A stretch of DNA of 64,000 nucleotides, taken from contig RXIC02000016.1 in the NCBI GenBank assembly GCA_003952965.2, positions 768 to 64,767 of the forward strand. Direction: 5' to 3'. Shown piece by piece: positions 44,848 through 57,214 of this stretch (positions within the stretch are counted from its first letter, which is position 1; every line of letters begins with the position of its first letter). Under the pieces are notes generated by a model that did not search any database, was not told the DNA's origin, and saw nothing but the letters and a program-made list of their open reading frames with translations. The DNA comes from Morella rubra. Taxonomy: Eukaryota > Streptophyta > Magnoliopsida > Fagales > Myricaceae. The translations under genes were made by a program, and so were the position numbers.

Positions 44848-45356
44848 GGGGTAAAGTCATAGTTAGCCCCATAAGTATAAGTAAAAATCAAATCGATAAC
44901 CCTAATTACCAATTCGGCGATTTGAGACATATAACTTTTGAAAATCATCAATTCTAGCCCCCCGTCTAAATTGGACGTTAAATCCAACAAAAATCATGCA
45001 ACATGACCAAAATGCCCCCAAGATAAAATTACCAAAAAATTCATTAAAAATAAAAAATGAAATTTTTTTTAAATTAATATTTTTTAAATAAAACTATTGA
45101 AATACTATTTCAATAAAATATTTATTTTTATTTATTTCTTAAATATTTATTATTTTTATTTATTTTTTAAAATTTAGTCTTGGAGGGCATTTTGGTCATT
45201 TTGCATGATTTTTCATCAGATTTAATGCCTAATTTAGACGGGGGGGGCTAAAATTGATGATTTTCAAAAGTTATGGGTCTCAAATCACCGAATTGATAAT
45301 AAGGGTACCAATTTGATTTTTACTTATACTTATGAGACTAACTATGATTGTACCCC
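44848..45356. mobile_element. Second MITE with 9-bp target-site duplication
   Basis: 509 bp. The left end GGGGTAAAGTCATAGTTAG pairs with the right end CTAACTATGATTGTACCCC, and long arms pair inward (TTTTGGTCATTTTGCATGA against its complement). The target-site duplication TAAAACTTA at 44839-44847 and 45357-45365 is exact. Mutator-like by duplication length; the centre is AT-rich. No coding capacity. Confidence 0.9.
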
Positions 45357-45548
45357 TAAAACTTAAATTCTTTAATCAGATATTGGCAAGCTTAAGAAGA
45401 AAGTTATTGTCTGTCCTTAATCTAATTGTGAACAAAGTTAGGTAAAATCCACCCAAATACACAAATTAACCTAAAAGTTTGGTTGCATGATATTAACCCA
45501 ATGTGGGCTATTGTAATTAAAGACTTATAAATAAAGTCTCCTTGTAAT

Positions 45549-46809
45549 TGAAAGGTCGTGAAATGCAGCGGAAAAAGATCTTCGAATCAAAAACAACACA
45601 AATGTTCTATCTCCGTCAAATCCACCCACACAGATTTTTCTAGAAAGAGAGTCTCAAATTTAAAATGAATTTCTTACTCTCAAATGAATTTCTGAGCCTT
45701 TTATAATGGCTTGCCCAAAACTCAACTGTGTTTATGCGTGGGATCTTTAGAGATCTCAAATCTCAGCCGTAGGATCGTCATGAAAAACTCTTTTTCACTA
45801 AACTCCCTTATATTCTGTAATTCGAATTTATAGGTTTCTACAAATTGTAATCATGTCCATTAATATGTCACAATTGACCCTCGAGATAATGAGATTGTTT
45901 TTGTGAAATCCCTTTTGCTAACAATTATATGTTATTTATTCTTCCACCATACTATATTCCACATGAGCTAATAGGACTGGAATATATCACCAATAAAGTC
46001 CCTAGCTCATATAATTCTTAATTCTCAATCTGTATCTAGTTGGGCTCTCAAAAGTTTCCAAAATAATTTTCGCAAATAATTATTTAATATATATAACAAA
46101 AAATAACCGTGAAAAATATTTTTCACAAAATCTTGCTGCGCACGTTTTTTATTTGAGTACAAACAATCTACAAACATAATAAATATATTGTCTCATCAAG
46201 AGACTTGTAGATTACATACTGAGCAATTAAACAAATTCACTTACTTTACACAGGGCTCAACATTATCTAGAATATTTGATCTACGAAGACCATAACCAAA
46301 TGACTCAGTCAAAGTACAAGCATATAACAAGCAAACTTACATAACTCTCTCAGGTCGAAGGACAACATAAACTAATTGTGCTGAATATAATTCTCTATAT
46401 CAGTGATCGTTTCCAGAAGGTATTCATATTTGATCTCGTTCAGCGCATGTACTCTTACATTGCACCCACTTGCCTGCTTAAAGTCATCACCTCAATAACG
46501 AAATCCATCATTCTATCTTATAAAGGCACAACGAGTGTAGATCTATTTGTACATTTTCATGTATCATAGTCTAGAACAAAGTGAGTCAATAAGGATTCGA
46601 AAAATTATACTTTCCGCCTTCGATTCATTAATCATTAGCCTGACTTTTCTATAATGTTACTCAACAGTATGACATATAATACCATTGTAAATATGACATC
46701 TTATGTCATTGCACATACTAAAATAATAATATACAAGTGATCAATTAATAACAATAATTATCTCATAATTATTCAAAAAATGTTTGGTTTTAAGGGCATA
46801 TATCTAACA
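45549..46809 (-). mobile_element. Solo LTR
   Basis: 1,261 bp. On - it begins TGTTAGATATATGCCC and ends TTTCA, i.e. TG...CA. Exact 5-bp target-site duplication GTAAT at 45544-45548 and 46810-46814. There is no internal retrotransposon sequence, so it is the product of LTR-LTR recombination. It is unrelated by eye to the 0.4-kb copia LTRs here. RLP copy 1 carries the empty site (CTTGTAATCTCATCC at about 22930). Confidence 0.9.
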
Positions 46810-46814
46810 GTAAT

Positions 46815-47271
46815 CTCATCCTTATATCAGCAAGTACACAAATCTGTCATGTTGGGCCTTCCCAAAGTGGATGTAGGTCTATGGACCGAACCACTTAAAC
46901 TCGTGTCTCACTTATCTCTTCTCTCTCTTAGTTTAAATTATTTTCTCTCTTTTATTTTTAATATTAACACGACTTAGTATGGTGGCTTAGGGTTCTCATA
47001 TGGACCGTTTGAGATCAACATAAACGAAGTTTATACCTCTCACAGAAAGAGAAAAGAAGTCAAAATTTGAGTGAACTCAATCTATGGAAAGAAACAAGCC
47101 GATTATGGCCTTCGAGACTCTTTCCTGTCCGACCGATTTTCAAAAATAGACAGCTAGTGTTACGCATTGACTTGAGTACACCATGATCAGTTGTGCAGCT
47201 TGTGAACTCCTTTTTTATCCCATTCATTCCAACTTTGATAACCATCCAACAAAGAACAAAGAAACACACCA
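46815..47271 (+). promoter_or_regulatory. Upstream region of RLP copy 3
   Basis: Homologous to the upstream DNA of copies 1 and 2. It shares with copy 2 the stretch just before the ATG (47200-47271), which copy 1 lacks. Confidence 0.7.
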
Positions 47272-49699
47272 ATGGCGAAACTGAGTCTACTACTTGGAAT
47301 TCTCATCTTCTTCACCCCTTCTCTTTGTTGTCCTGAAGAACAAAAACAATCCCTTCTCCAGTTTAAAGCTTCTGTAGCCAAAGCTACTAGCTCTTCTTCA
47401 TCTGAAACCCTTCTGTTTGGCTTAGAATCATGGAACGCCAGTTCAGACTGTTGCAACTGGGACAGGGTCCTTTGTAGTTCCAGGTTGGAGTCGAGGACTG
47501 TTGTTGCTCTGTATCTTGACTCCCTTTTTGCCATGCAGTCTTTGGAGCCCGTAGTGGTGACTTCCATCATCTTGACGCCTCTCTTTCTCATTAGAAGTTT
47601 GATGCTGCTTGATTTGTCCTCAAATCACATACAAGGAGAATTACCGGGCAACGGGTTTGCCAATCTGAGCAAATTGGTTTATCTTGACATGATGCAGAAT
47701 GACTTCAGTGGCTCCATTCCCTCTCAACTTTTTCACTTGAGGTATCTTCAATATCTTGATATGAGTAGCAATTCATTCCACGGTATCCTAAGTGGGGAAG
47801 TGGTCTCTCTTCAAAACTTGAGGGTATTGAAGTTGGATGGCAACTTTATTGGTGGAAATATCCCCAAAGAGATAGGGAACATAACAAAGTTGCACCAACT
47901 GTCCCTTCGAGGGAACATTTTCTCTGGTGGGATTCCATCTTCAATCCTGTATCTGTATGAGTTAGAAGAATTGGACTTACGGGACAATTTACTGTCCAAG
48001 GAGATTCCTATTTCTTTGGGCGATTTGTCCAACATGACAAGTTTGGCCTTGAGCAACAACAAGCTGATAGGTAGAATCCCATCATCCATACAGAAATTGG
48101 CAAAGTTGGAAACACTTCGATTAGAAAACAACTTGCTCACTGGAGAAATTCCGTCCTGGTTGTTCAACATCAGGAGCCTGAAGAATCTTTTTCTTGGAGC
48201 GAATAATCTCATTTGGAATAGCAGTACACGGATAGTGCCGAAGTGTATGCTCTCTCAATTGTCGTTGAAGTCTTGTGGTCTTGCAGGAGAAATCCCAGAT
48301 TGGATTTCTTCACAGAAGACTATGGAATTTCTCGACTTGAGTGAGAACGAGATAGAAGGAGTGCTCCCACAATGGCTTGCTGAAATGGAAGTAGGAAGCA
48401 TAATTCTGTCAGATAACAGTCTTACGGGTTCTCTCCCGCCCCGGTTCTTCGACTCTCTAGATTTATCAGTCCTTTCCCTTTCCCGTAACAACTTCTCTGG
48501 AGAATTGCCAGACAACGTAGGTAATGCCACCAACCTCATGATTCTTATGTTGGCTGGAAACAATTTTTCAGGGAAGGTTCCTGAATCTATCTCTCAGATT
48601 TATCGCCTCCTGTTACTGGACTTGTCAAGAAACAGATTTTCTGGCGACACTTTTCCAGATTTGAACTCCAATATCTTGCTTGGTTACATTGATTTTTCTT
48701 CCAATGAATTCTCGGGTGACATTCCAACCAAGTTTTCCCAAGAAACTAGAATCCTTGCATTGGGAAGGAATAAGTTTTCTGGCAGCTTGCCTAGAAACCT
48801 GACTTATCTGAGCCAGCTTGAACACCTAGATATACATGACAACAATATTACGGGTGAATTGCCAGAATTTATCAGCCAGATTTCCAGTCTTCAAATACTA
48901 AATTTGAGAAACAACTCTCTCAAAGGTCCCCTTCCTGAAAGTATATCCAATCTTAGTAACCTCCAAATTCTTGATCTCTCGAGCAACTACCTTGTCGGTG
49001 AAATCCCTGCAAAATATGGAAATCTTCTTGGAATGATTCAAACCCCCAATACTTTTTCGTCAGTCTCTGGCCTTTTCACCTTTTCGATTGAGTTTAATGA
49101 TTTGATAGTGAATTGGAAGAAGTCAAAACAAGGTCTCTCAAGCCACAGGCTGCAGCTCTACTCTTTGTTAGACTTGTCCATGAACCAACTTTTTGGTGAA
49201 ATTCCAGCTTCATTAGGTACTCTTGAAGGGTCTAAAGATTCTCAACATCTCACATAACAACCTCTCTGGGAAGATACCATTAAGTTTTGGTGATTTAGAG
49301 AGTCTAGAGAGTTTGGACTTGTCACACAACAAACTATCCGGCTCAATTCCTCGATCACTAGAACAGCTGCAAGAACTTACTGTTTTGGATGTAAGTAACA
49401 ACAAGCTCGCGGGTAAAATTCCAGTTGGTGGCCAAATGGACACAATGAATGATCCAAACTCTTATGCCAACAACAGTGGCTTGTGTGGTATGCAAATTCA
49501 GGTGCCATGTGCAGAAGAGCTGTCACCAGCAGAGCCACCAGACACTGAGGATAAGGAGACCTGGTTCAGGTGGGAAGGAGCGGGGATTGGATACTCAGCT
49601 GGCTTCTTTGTAACAGTGGGGATCCTATACTTCACTGGGAAATTTATCCCAGCGCTACCTCCAAATCTCCACCGGCAACAAAGAAGGCGAAGAGTTTAA
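47272..49699 (+). pseudogene. RLP copy 3, receptor-like protein with a one-base frameshift
   Basis: Same single-exon LRR receptor-like protein as copy 2, displaced by exactly 22,228 bp over the first 1.9 kb, where the encoded protein is identical. One extra T at about 49222-49224 (ACTCTTGAAGGG against ACTCTGAAGGG) shifts the frame after about residue 650; translation ends at 49257 (661 aa). The remaining LRRs, C-terminal cap, transmembrane helix and basic tail follow in the next frame to 49699 (158 codons open). As read, the product would be a secreted, membrane-free ectodomain ending soon after the island domain. If the extra T is an assembly error this is a second full RLP. Downstream of the shift it differs from copy 2 at about 8-10 positions in 480. 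Confidence 0.93.
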
Positions 49700-51360
49700 T
49701 CTGAGGGCTCATACAAGTTTGCAGTTTTTGATAAGGTCTAAATCCTACTATAATGAAGTCTTTCGGTCAAGCAAACAATGGTAATAAGTAGTTATGCATA
49801 AGAATCAGTAAGTAATCGTTTGTTGCTGAAATATAGATTTAAGTGAAAGGGAAGCTCAGAAGAAATATGAATTAAAAATCCAGGAAAATGGTTTTCCCTC
49901 ATTACCATTTCCTTTCTCTCCTCTCCTCTTTCCCCAGTTTAGACAACTCATTCCCTCATGGTCTTTTGTTAGGGAGAATGCCATTTCGACTTCAAAATTA
50001 CATTTGGGAGGAAGAGGCTTAAGCTGAAATTGCAGGACCTTCAAATTGTGATGTAAAATTCCACCCAATTGTTCCCCATTTGCCTGGTTTGTATGTTTTG
50101 TTATAGGAGTCCAAAGCTATTAAATGGAGAACAACTAAACAGAGTTCATATTTTATTCAGTAAAAATAAAGCTTGAGAATATATATAGTGTTACAGAAGT
50201 AGCAGCCAGATGATAAATTTAAAATTGCTAACCCAAAAGGTTTTTGACAAATCATTTTCAAGTTTTGGCCATCACGTTTGACCATTTTACGAGCTTAAAA
50301 GAACTCCGATACCCTCTTTCTATTTGCTTAATATTAGTTTATGTCCAATACAGAGGAGAACTCTTTTTGTGATGCGACAGTGTAAGGTGTTATTCATGTC
50401 ACCAAAGATCATAACAGCTTTGAGAAGGAAGTTATGTTAGAAATATCAAAAAGCACACCAATAAAAGGAGTAAACCACATGCTGCAAAATATCAGAGGTT
50501 GCATGAAATTTCATACGCAGTTGCAGAATCAAATCTGATCGTGTCGACGAAAATAAAAAATAGCCAGACATTCTTACAAAAGAAAAGATATCTGCTTCAT
50601 AGAATTTTTGGGAAGTAGTCTAGATTAGAGAGCTCATGAGGCAGCACCAACGAAAAGTTGAACTTTAAGCCCGTTTCTTTCCAATTCCACACCTATGGTG
50701 ATATGCTGCAGTTCAGGCCATTAAGCTCTCTTGTCTTTCTCTTGACATTTCTGTAATTGCTGTAGTTGCTTGAGGAAATTATAGAGGGGAAGATGACTAA
50801 GCCGGTTCATAGGATTACACAAACACAGCCTCTGTTGTCGTCACCTTCATTATCAATATATTCTAGTTCACTGTAAGAAAAAAAAAGATGCAAGATAAGC
50901 AGACAACAAACACAACCACAAAATCAGCATGATATGAAACTAGATCCCACAACTTGCTACATTTGATGCAATGTGCCATTGAGTGTCTCTGTTCTAATAG
51001 CCTTAGAATAAAAGACCTACAGTTACTCTTATACAAAACAATCAGAGGCACATATTAGTAAGCACAAATTGAATCTTTGGAGAAGATAATCAACGACACA
51101 TTTCCAAATTCCTTTACTTCCTGTTCTGAGAATTATAACTGACAGAGTTTTGGCTAGAGTATTGGCTAAATTTCAATTCTTACTCAACTACTATAGAGTC
51201 TCGCATTACAGTATTGCAAATGGAAGGAAGCAGCTCTGTGACTGCAGATCCTCCCCAAAGAAAAAAGATGTAGCCTAAACTTGGCCACACATGAAAAAGA
51301 ATGGAGGCATGTAAAAATCAAGGGGAGCCATAGCCAAATTATGGGAAGCAACAGTAATGA
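49700..51360. repeat. RLP 3'-flank, copy 3
   Basis: Homologous to 27471-28900 and, from 50698, to 23411-24090. Contains ATTTCCAAA at 51100-51108, the motif at the duplication junction. No gene seen. Confidence 0.82.
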
Positions 51361-53034
51361 AAACCTCCAGATAAGGATCGATTGAAAGAGTTAGGATTCC
51401 TCCACCACTGACTACAGGAGAGGATCTTGTGTTTCTTCTTTATCCTCCTCAACATTATGCTTATCTTTGTTAGATGTCTCTTGTTAACAAAGTTCAATTC
51501 ATCAATGGATTCCCCGATATGACTGATAACATCTGGTATCATAGAAAAAGGACAAAAACACCTCTACTTACAATGTTATTTTCGTCCAATGAGAAACAAC
51601 CTTTACTCTACGCTGCTTTACAGAATCAAGGAAATGAAGAAAGATCAAAAAAAGGTACGCCTTCTATAGGGAAAGTCTTTTCATTCACAACCAACACCAA
51701 GAAAAACAAACAATTCAATGCTGACTAAGAAACTCGTTCATTTGAATTCTTAGCAACAGTTCTCATGCCATAGAACTCCAAAATCCCTCCAATGCTTCAG
51801 GACATCATCATATTTACATCGACATTTTAGCTGAAATTAAATTCTTTCCATGGTTTTCACGAGAAAAAATTATGATGCGCTCATCAATAATAATGAGTGA
51901 ATTCATTCAGTCAACTTTTCTCTCTAACTAATACTTTACACACAAGGGGTTCACTCCTTTAATGTCTGCTTTCCTCTATCTCTTCTTTTTTCCCACTGCC
52001 ATGAAGAAGAATCTTCTGGTGATTAGTCAATGAAGAATAAGCCTAAAGACCTAGCAAGAGAAACAAAAAAAGAAGAAACTATTCCTGAGCACATAATTGC
52101 ACCAATCATTTCACTTAAGCCCGTAAGGAGAAAAATTTGACAAACCATGTAACATGAAATGGTAAATGATATCAATCACGTTGTTGACTCAGATGGTGCT
52201 TCTTCAGGGTAAACTTGCCTATATATCATTAACACCTGAATGCTTCATCACATGCGATTTATGCTTTCAAAAGTTGACCCATTCCGGGGGGACGTCCTCT
52301 CGAACTCTAAGCAAAGAAAGACTCAACATTGGAAGACCTTGAGTGAGAGCCAAGCAAACGATTTCAAGGATTGAAATAAATGCCCAGAAGAAATTTATTC
52401 ACCTAGCACGACCTAATTGTCGTCTTACCATATTTTTCTTCATTTATTGAGAACGTAACTTTCTTCAGCAATTGATGCTCTTTTCTAGACTAAGAAATAA
52501 ATGAAAGTCAAATATTTCTATAATGCCAAAATCCAATCATATCTGCCATCTCTCTTCCCTTGGCGTTACTCAATCATACACTAAGTTTTGCCTCGTGTGC
52601 ATAGGGCTTCATATTAGCTATCTTCTCAATTTCAGTAAATGTTCTCTGATTCAAACTGCGTGCAAAAAGACCCAAAAATAGGTATATAATGCTAAACTAT
52701 CCATCAAAAACCACTTCTTCTCTAGATCAACACTTAGAATATCGATTCCCTTAACTCCTCTACTTTAATCGCTTATATGGGAACTGATACCATTCACCAG
52801 AAAATAAGTAAGTCGAATTTTCCTCTATATGAGTAATCATCAATCTCTGTTTTTCCTGAAGTAGCAGCACAAGAGTACCAATGATAAAGGGATATCAATT
52901 TCTCTAGTACTCAGTTAGAGACTACCAAATAGCAGATAGCTGAAAAGAAATTCCACTGAAAATAAAATTGCACGAATGAACGTCAAAACAGTAATGCTTT
53001 GGGTAGATGAGAGAGAGAGAGAGGAAGTGCGTAC
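51361..53034. other. Single-copy DNA, likely intron and 3' part of the gene at 53.0-53.4 kb
   Basis: No reading frame with recognisable features. If the gene at 53035-53381 (-) is spliced, its last exon lies here. I could not fix it: an exon-like piece preceded by an AG at about 52220 on - is possible but lacks a good pyrimidine tract. Confidence 0.4.
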
Positions 53035-53381
53035 CTAGATTCAAATTCCCTTATCTCAACAAGTTCTTTCCCAACAAAATCCATCCATTGTACTTTCTTC
53101 TTCTGATCCCCTTTAACGGCACCTGATTCCAAAGTCGGCTTTCTGAGACTGCTTTTCAGGCAATTCTCAACTGGTTGTTGTTTCCCTTCTAAGGTATCTT
53201 CTCTGGCCTCAATGGCCACACCAGGTAACTGATCAGAGGTTTCGGGAACCGAGACAAGTTCTGATGGCACATGTGGGGTGTTTCCCAATTTCAATGGTCC
53301 TGGAGTGTATATGTGAGGAGAGGGTTTGCAAAAGCAAATGAAGGATGGACAATGAATCTTGCAGAACAAAAACCTCATCAC
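53035..53381 (-). CDS. Unidentified plant protein, first coding exon
   Basis: Not assigned to a named family. The exon starts at ATG 53381 and ends at a good donor (AG|GTACGC) at 53035, giving 115 codons plus two bases; the 3' exon was not located. The N-terminus is Cys/Phe-rich (MMRFLFCKIHCPSFICFCK, then PSPHIYTPGPLKL). The middle is polar with possible phosphosites (SSLRKP). The end carries a strongly conserved-looking block KKVQWMDFVGKELVEIREF. I recall similar 'KVQW-D-GKEL-EIREFE' blocks in small plant proteins of unknown function. The order of residues and the clean splice donor argue for a real gene rather than a chance frame. Confidence 0.7.
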
Positions 53382-54337
53382 ATATTGGCCTTTTTACTTA
53401 CTTATGTTTACTGCAATTAGCCCATTTCTTGGCAACTATAAACAAAAAGGATGAATCAAACTGAATCTCACCAACCAGACAATATCGTCCTCTACATGTA
53501 ATGAGAGAATAACCGACGCATCCAACATGTGGATTGCGCAAGAAAATTGTATCAAATGGTGAATTTGCTGTCAAGCTGGCACTCAACAAAAGAAGATAAG
53601 ACCAGTTGTAACTATGAATACCAACCTAACAAGAACCCAACTGGCAGAATCTTGCAAAAGTAGAAGAAAAATTACAGAAAATAATGGTTAAGGAAAAAAA
53701 CATGCACTTGTGGTTCTGACTTTCATCCTTCGATAGAGAACGGAAGACAAACTTCAGCAGTGAAAGAGGTGAAACTCGAAAAGAAATTTGAGAAAAGGAG
53801 AATTCTGATAATGAAGTCCAATTGTATTCCAAATGGGTAAATCAGGAACAAAGCCAAAACTATCGAGAGACCTCTGTTTCCCTGTTTCTATGAAAGAAAA
53901 GACGCATTTTATCTTGCAATCTACCAGAGACAGGAGCATATTACTCCAAGTGCATGGATCCCGAAAAGACTATCCTACCCTCCTATCAGGATTTCACCTC
54001 CATTTCAGTGTGGAACGAGCGAAGAAGAAACCCAACGTAATGGCTGAGATAAGAAAGAGCATAGAGAGAAGAAAACCTCAGCTGGAATTTGGAAAGCCTC
54101 TTGGAAATTCAGAAGACAGACAAACCCAACTGTCCAACATTCTAATGTGTTAACTGTCCAACATTCCAATGTGTTAACTGTTAGTTCCTCCAAAAGAAAC
54201 TTAAATAATAACTGCCATAAATATCCTTTTTATTAGAATATTCTATAAACAGAGGTTTTGAATTTTTTTTCGGTTTCTTTGAAACCAACCCACATTAATG
54301 GAATTCTCTTGAGATTTGACTCAGATTTTTTTTTTTT
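53382..54337 (-). promoter_or_regulatory. Upstream region of the 53-kb gene
   Basis: No supported coding sequence. It should hold the promoter and leader of the gene on -. Two copies of CTGTCCAACATTC(C/T)AATGTGTTAA at about 54130-54178 form a short tandem repeat. Confidence 0.45.
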
Positions 54338-54867
54338 CTTAATTGCACTTAGGACTCCTGAGATAGATGAAGGTTGCAAATGAGCTCCTAAGATAACTTT
54401 TTCAACAAATAAACCCTTGAGGTAGAGTTTAAGTCAAACCGAGACCCCTTCGTCTATTTTCAGTCGGCCCCGTTAACGGTCATTGCTGTCAAGACTTTAA
54501 AATCCACTTCATAACGAATTAGAAAACGTCACATGCTCAATTAAAACATCCACACCGCATCTACGTTAGGTGTTTGTCAGCTCATCGCGCCTGATTACAA
54601 AAAACAACAACAACAACAACTTAATAAGAAGACATCATTTTTCCCATTGCAGACATCTGGCACAAATGTGGCATGGTCATTTCTAATTTGTTGTAACATG
54701 GATTTTAAAACCCTATTAGCAATGGCCATTAACTGGGCTAACAGGAAATAGACGGAGGGGTCTTGATTTAACTTAAATTCTACCTCATGAGTCTACTTGT
54801 TGAAAATATTATCTCGGAGGCTCATTTGTAACTTTCGTATATTTCAGGGACCCTAGGTACAATTAAG
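54338..54867. mobile_element. MITE with ~130-bp inverted arms
   Basis: The left arm (CTTAATTGCACTTAGGACTC...) pairs with the right arm read in reverse (CTTAATTGTACCTAGGGTCC...), including AACAAATAAACCCTTGAGGT against AACAAGTAGACTCATGAGGT. Both outer flanks are T runs, so a target-site duplication cannot be told apart from the T runs. No coding capacity. Confidence 0.85.
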
Positions 54868-54965
54868 TCTTTTTTTTATATACAGTTGTATTTCAATTCC
54901 AAAGGAGAAATTTTTCTTAAAAGCTGGGACAAGATTTGCACTAGGATCACAAAAGATTGTTGTCA

Positions 54966-55445
54966 TGTTAGGAAAATATAAAGAGCAAAAGAAAACATGC
55001 AGAATTTGTGCTTCATGCAAATCTTTAAACTAAATGCAACCTCAACCATAGCAAATTACAAAAAAGACATCTCATGTGTTAAACAAATTAGATTGAATAT
55101 TTCATCAATAGGATCTTTGAATCATCATGTTCTTTACAAATGCTATAAACGTGTACCTAAATTCATCGTTGATGTTCTTCGATAAGAGTATGATCACTCT
55201 AACAACGTTTCTATGAGAAAGTCTCTTAATAATTAGAGATATTGAAATGTTGTTGTAGGTAGGAACTCTATCGTCTCTCTTTTTTATTTATAGACGTCCT
55301 AACCATCAAATATGTCTTAAGACTAATTAATCTCACTTAACTCATATTAAGTTAACCTTTTACTTTGGACCAGTATAAACTCATATTTCCTTAATAGGGT
55401 ACTTAGGGTGTATGAGACACCTTACATAATATAAATATTCTAACA
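54966..55445 (-). mobile_element. Possible solo LTR
   Basis: 480 bp. On - it begins TGTTAGAATATTTATATTATG and ends in CCTAACA, so it has LTR-like short inverted ends TGTTAG...CTAACA. I see no matching 5-bp target-site duplication, so this rests on its ends alone. Confidence 0.4.
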
Positions 55446-57214
55446 CCATGATGCAAGGCTTGTAAATACCTATTGGTGTATTCAACTACCTCAAGTTTCG
55501 CATATGATTAGCCATTGAGCCTTGCTTACAAAAAAAAAAAAAAAAAGGGCTTTAAGCCTTCCAAGTTGCATCACATAGTCACATGGGTACATATTCCAAT
55601 AATCTTGCATGAGAATTTCGAGGCATTTTGAGAAGATTTAAGACAAAGTAAGCGCCATTCATTTCTTAGGGGACTGGCGAACAGTTTATTCTTATTCTTT
55701 CTTAAACAAGGAGATTGGCTGCCTTTCACTCAATAGAAGGAGGTCCCTTCTGAAAGAGCCCCACAAGCTTTTGTCTTTTTCCTTTTTCTCTTTTGGCTGA
55801 GAGACAAATTGATGGCTAAATGATGCAACTTCTTTTTGTTGTTGAGCGGTTCTTCTTCTTTCTTTTTAACATGAGTAATACCCATACACATTTGGACGTT
55901 AACATAGGCTTTCCTTTTCTCTCTGTCCTCTTCTTCGACAACTGATAACAATTAAATACTGGCCATTGGTTGATACACCTTTTAAGGCACATCAAACACC
56001 ATCAATTGGTTGTCCCTGGCTTCTATAAATCCCCCTTGAATATCACATTACGTAATTTGTATTCCATAATTTTGTTTAGAGCAGGTCCAACAGTGCAGCA
56101 CAGATTCCTAGCAGAGGAGCCAAATCCGCAGAGCTTTCAGAGTCCACGAAATGATGGGTGCTTAAGATAATCATGGAAGATGAATAAATTATTCGATTAG
56201 TATAGGAAGCGTGCCACATGTGGAGATGGGCATGCCCAGCAAATCAAATGTGCGACATCTGGAAACCAACATCATTAGAGAGAAGCCATTTTAAAGCTGT
56301 TGATTGAGAACCCCGGGAACGCAATCGATGGGAAAGGAAAGTCATTTTTTTAGGCTTTTTAACGTGTTAGAGACAAGCGCATGCCCAAATGTGTTCGAGT
56401 GTGGGAACAAAGGGTCCCCTCTCTTTTGCAAAATCTGTCTTGCATGATGACTGCATGTAATTCCATGGAAGATAAAGAGAGACCTGCTAGACTGCTGGCA
56501 ATGCCATGTTTGTTCCCAAGTCACTGCAGGGCAAGGCAATGCCTTCGAAACAAGCTTGGGAATCATACCCTTTAGCTTTGAAAGTTTGAAAAGGTAGAAA
56601 CAGAGATCTCTGGATGAGTTCTCTTTTCTATCACTGAATGACAAATGAATTTTCCTCAACTTCTAATCTCCAATTCCCAATGAACAAAATACCCTTCTCA
56701 TCCCAATAATTGGATTTTCAGCCTTGCTCGCCCCCCATCAAGACTATGAAAGCCATGGGCCATATCCATAATTTAGTTCCAGCATTGAAAAGGAAAAGAA
56801 AACAACTAATAAAAGCTGTGGATGAAACAGAGAACGGCAGAATAGACATCATGAGTGTCGTGTTTAGTCATTGAAATTGTATTGAAGCTTTATGTCTCTC
56901 CACCAAGTCATTATTTACAGCAACTGGGAGAACAAATCTGCAGCTGAACTTAAAAAAGCTAGAAATAAAAATTATTGCAGCAGTTTATTGTATTTGTATA
57001 AAGAATGAGAGCTGACGCTTTTTCCATCCACGCTACATCAGACTCCACATACAAAGACAAAAATTTTCCTAAATATAATAATGCTGTATTGAATAAAACA
57101 GAAAAGCACTAACCACCAAAAAGAGGTGGACATTAGAGAACACTAAATTACTATAAAAGCATATTATAACTGCTAATCAAAAGTGTCCTCATCCATCATC
57201 CATTTGCTGCACCA
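55446..57214. other. Intergenic DNA and probable LysRS 3' UTR
   Basis: No supported gene. A run of 18 or so A bases at about 55530. The segment just above 56.9 kb is probably the 3' UTR of the lysyl-tRNA synthetase gene on -. Confidence 0.5.
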
